64,000 bases of DNA from Sedimentisphaerales bacterium (GTDB lineage: Bacteria; Planctomycetota; Phycisphaerae; Sedimentisphaerales; SM23-30). The notes under the pieces were generated by a model. That model saw nothing but the letters and a program-made list of their open reading frames with translations. It did no database searches and had not been told where the DNA came from. Shown here piece after piece: positions 62,128 to 64,000 of this stretch (positions are counted from its first letter, which is position 1; every line of letters starts with the position of its first letter). The stretch spans positions 172,078-236,077 of the forward strand of contig JANQJS010000037.1 of assembly GCA_028281535.1 (NCBI GenBank), in the 5' to 3' direction. The position numbers and the translations under genes were made by a program.

Positions 62128-62976
62128 ATGTCAGATAAAATTACTATAGCCACATTAATAAAGAAGAAATCTTCTGGCCAGCCAGTGTCGATGCTGACAA
62201 GCTACGATGTTGCCATGGCGCAGCTAAGCGAAAAAGCGGGTGTCGATAGTTTACTGGTAGGTGATTCTCTGGCTCAGGTGGTTTTGGGAATGGATTCCAC
62301 GCTTCCAGTAGAAATGGATCTGATGATCGCCTTGACAGCTGCAGTTCGTCGCGGGGCACCAAATGTCTATTTGGTGGGAGATATGCCGTTTCTAAGTTAT
62401 CAGGTTTCCGAGCGAGAAGCGATTCTTAATGCGGGTCGTTTCATGAAAGAAGCTGGTTGTGATGCCGTAAAACTTGAAGTTGATGAGCGTCATTTAGGAT
62501 TGGTTGCTGCACTGAGCCGGGCCAATATTCCAGTCATGGCACATTTAGGACTTAAGCCACAATCGATCCATCAGATGGGACATTACAGGTGTCAGGGAAA
62601 AACCGCTTCAGAAGCGATTGAAATCGTTCATATCGCTCAAGATATATTGGCTGCGGGGGCGTGTAGTATTCTTTTAGAGTGTGTCACCAGTGAAGTGGGA
62701 AAAGCTGTTAGTGAAATAACTCATTATCCAGTAATAGGTTGTGGTGGAGGTGCTGGTTGCGATGGCCAGGTACTGGTGCTGCACGATTTATTGGATCTTC
62801 CAGGAGCTGGTAATGCTAAATTCACCAAGGCCTATGGGCAAATAAGTGAACCGATTCTAACAGCGATGCGTAATTATGTCCATGAAGTACAATCTAAAAA
62901 ATTTCCCGATGCAAGCCACAGTTATCACATGTCTGAAGATGAAAAAAGGCAATTTGAACAGGAATTGTCAAAATAG
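62128..62976 (+). CDS. panB: 3-methyl-2-oxobutanoate hydroxymethyltransferase
   Basis: First committed enzyme of pantothenate synthesis, transferring a hydroxymethyl group to 2-oxoisovalerate. The product of about 282 residues shows the family motifs MLTSYDVAMAQLSEKAGVD, LLVGDSLAQVVLGMDSTLPV, YLVGDMPFLSYQ with the Mg-binding Asp, EAGCDAVKLE, VMAHLGLKPQS and ILLECVTSEVGKAVSE. The ATG at 62128 (MSDKITIATL) with AGGA upstream is preferred over the one at 62101, which would add nine residues outside the family domain. Pantothenate and coaE genes are not clustered. Confidence 0.95.
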   Translation: MSDKITIATLIKKKSSGQPVSMLTSYDVAMAQLSEKAGVDSLLVGDSLAQVVLGMDSTLPVEMDLMIALTAAVRRGAPNVYLVGDMPFLSYQVSEREAILNAGRFMKEAGCDAVKLEVDERHLGLVAALSRANIPVMAHLGLKPQSIHQMGHYRCQGKTASEAIEIVHIAQDILAAGACSILLECVTSEVGKAVSEITHYPVIGCGGGAGCDGQVLVLHDLLDLPGAGNAKFTKAYGQISEPILTAMRNYVHEVQSKKFPDASHSYHMSEDEKRQFEQELSK

Positions 62977-63108
62977 ACACAGTTCATAAATATTTGGGGT
63001 ATAATAGCGTAAAGAGAATGTGTATGATGATGCCGAATTGGCATTCTCAATTACAGTAAATATTATCACCGAAATATCATTCAAAGACTTTGCTTTTTGG
63101 AGATTATC

Positions 63109-64000
63109 ATGAATCAATTTTTTGATCATCAACATCATTCGATTGGAACATCCAAATTTTCAACTATTCTACTAATTTGGATTTTAGTGATTTCCAGTAT
63201 GACACCTTTGCAAGCGAATGATCTTACTGAGCAGGAAGTTCAGATAGCCAGTCAGTTTAATGATGTCTTTCGGCGAGCGATTGAGCGTGTTCGTCCGGCG
63301 GTGGTCTATTTAGAAGTTTTTGGTAGCACGAATGTTCCAGGTAACAATAGAGGGGTTGGTATGGGCAGTGGTTGCGTGATTGATCCTAAGGGATATATTG
63401 TGACCAACCATCATGTCGTTGAAGGAGCAGATAAAATCGAAGTCATCTTGGCAGATGGCAGAAAATTTGTTGCCCAGGAAGTGAATACAGACCCGGATAC
63501 TGATTTAGCTATTGTAAAAATTGATCCTAAAGATGAAGCGCTTCCTTATGCTGCTTTTGGTGATTCTGATAAAGCCAATGTCGGTGATTTTGTCATGGCG
63601 ATGGGAAGTCCCTTTGGATTTGAGCAAACTGTGACTATGGGAATTATAAGTTTTAAAGGACGTCAAATGGATATCCTGGATAGGACCTGGGGATACGAAA
63701 ATTTTATTCAAACCGATGCTGATATTAATCGTGGGAATAGTGGTGGTCCGTTAGTCAATTTGTTAGGTGAAATTATAGGTGTGAACGCCAATATATATAG
63801 TCCGGTCGGAATTTCTACCGGATATGGTTTTTCCATTCCAAGTAATCAAGCGAAATATGTATGCCAACAGCTCATTACAGATAAACAAGTGAAACGTGGG
63901 TATTTGGGCATTTTCATGGTAAATATGAAAAAGGTTCGCGAAGTATGGGACCTATTTCAAGAAACGAAAGTGTACAATTTTACCTTGCTACCAAAGGAGC
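63109..64000 (+). CDS. DegP/HtrA-type serine protease, cut by the window end
   Basis: The first 297 codons of a trypsin-like envelope protease; the frame is open to the last base of the window. A signal or anchor helix (STILLIWILVISSMTPLQA) is followed by the protease domain with His102 (TNHHVVEG), Asp132 (DTDLAIVKI) and Ser211 (NRGNSGGPLVN), the full catalytic triad. After it PSNQAKYVCQQLITDKQVKRGYLGIF leads into what should be a PDZ domain. HtrA proteins degrade misfolded envelope proteins. TTGGAG lies about 6 bases before the ATG. The 3' part lies outside the window. Confidence 0.9.
   Translation, partial: MNQFFDHQHHSIGTSKFSTILLIWILVISSMTPLQANDLTEQEVQIASQFNDVFRRAIERVRPAVVYLEVFGSTNVPGNNRGVGMGSGCVIDPKGYIVTNHHVVEGADKIEVILADGRKFVAQEVNTDPDTDLAIVKIDPKDEALPYAAFGDSDKANVGDFVMAMGSPFGFEQTVTMGIISFKGRQMDILDRTWGYENFIQTDADINRGNSGGPLVNLLGEIIGVNANIYSPVGISTGYGFSIPSNQAKYVCQQLITDKQVKRGYLGIFMVNMKKVREVWDLFQETKVYNFTLLPKE

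Noticed and set aside
1..64000. CRISPR array, prophage, rRNA or tRNA genes
   Set aside because: No regularly spaced repeats, phage structural genes or rRNA/tRNA sequence patterns were seen on either strand.

Overview
The window reads as a chromosomal stretch of a moderately AT-rich, diderm, probably free-living bacterium. The best guess is a member of the Planctomycetota, near Phycisphaerae. This rests on gene content and not on a marker tree: a HYExAFE-type protein, the alternative GlmU-like sugar nucleotidyltransferase, an exosortase/EpsI-like pair, a short PheT without the tRNA-binding insert, many lipoproteins and a bactofilin pair. No rRNA or tRNA gene, CRISPR array, phage or complete insertion sequence was seen.

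Layout. 1-15.3 kb: a HAD phosphatase gene converges on a complete 14-gene nuo operon (nuoA to nuoN, minus strand) for respiratory complex I. 15.6-19.1 kb: a small DUF2905 membrane protein and two tandem paralogous SAM methyltransferases. 19.2-23.8 kb (minus): five consecutive lipoprotein genes, including a duplicated LpoB-like protein, a YcfL-like protein and a COG3014-like protein. 24-31 kb: an AI-2E family transporter, a membrane hybrid histidine kinase, a candidate structured small RNA, a small HTH protein, a lipoprotein and a SIMPL-domain protein. 31-37.8 kb: hisS with the HYExAFE gene, a YkgJ-like protein, pheT, a rod-shaped RNA that fits 6S RNA with its own promoter and terminator, the GlmU-like gene and a lipoprotein. 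37.8-40.1 kb: an orphan FliN-type protein, a stand-alone receiver protein and two overlapping bactofilin genes, the second carrying a zinc ribbon.

40.1-44 kb (minus) is a compact accessory island. A TetR regulator stands upstream of genes for a carboxymuconolactone-decarboxylase/AhpD-like protein, a peroxiredoxin-like protein, an SDR and an alpha/beta hydrolase, with operator-like sites on both sides of the regulator. Its base use looks richer in G and C than the surroundings. Next to it a ChaA-type cation/proton antiporter gene lies between the 3' end of an outer-membrane DUF481-like gene and a decayed second copy of that same 3' end, which records a duplication or insertion. 46.8-49.1 kb: rho and coaE.

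49.4-53.6 kb holds a cell-envelope unit: an LtaS-like membrane phosphotransferase/sulfatase, an exosortase homologue in which the catalytic Cys and His appear replaced, an EpsI-like partner, and a convergent gene whose product ends in a Pro-containing motif, a membrane helix and a basic tail, the layout of an exosortase sorting signal. 53.6-64 kb: polA, a coiled-coil membrane protein, uvrA, a PmtA-like methyltransferase, panB and the start of a DegP/HtrA protease cut by the window edge.

The observations most worth following are the probable 6S RNA (about 35217-35410), the promoter-plus-hairpin small RNA near 28012-28098, the degenerate exosortase with a neighbouring candidate substrate, the LpoB-like lipoprotein array, and the ChaA insertion flanked by a pseudogene copy.
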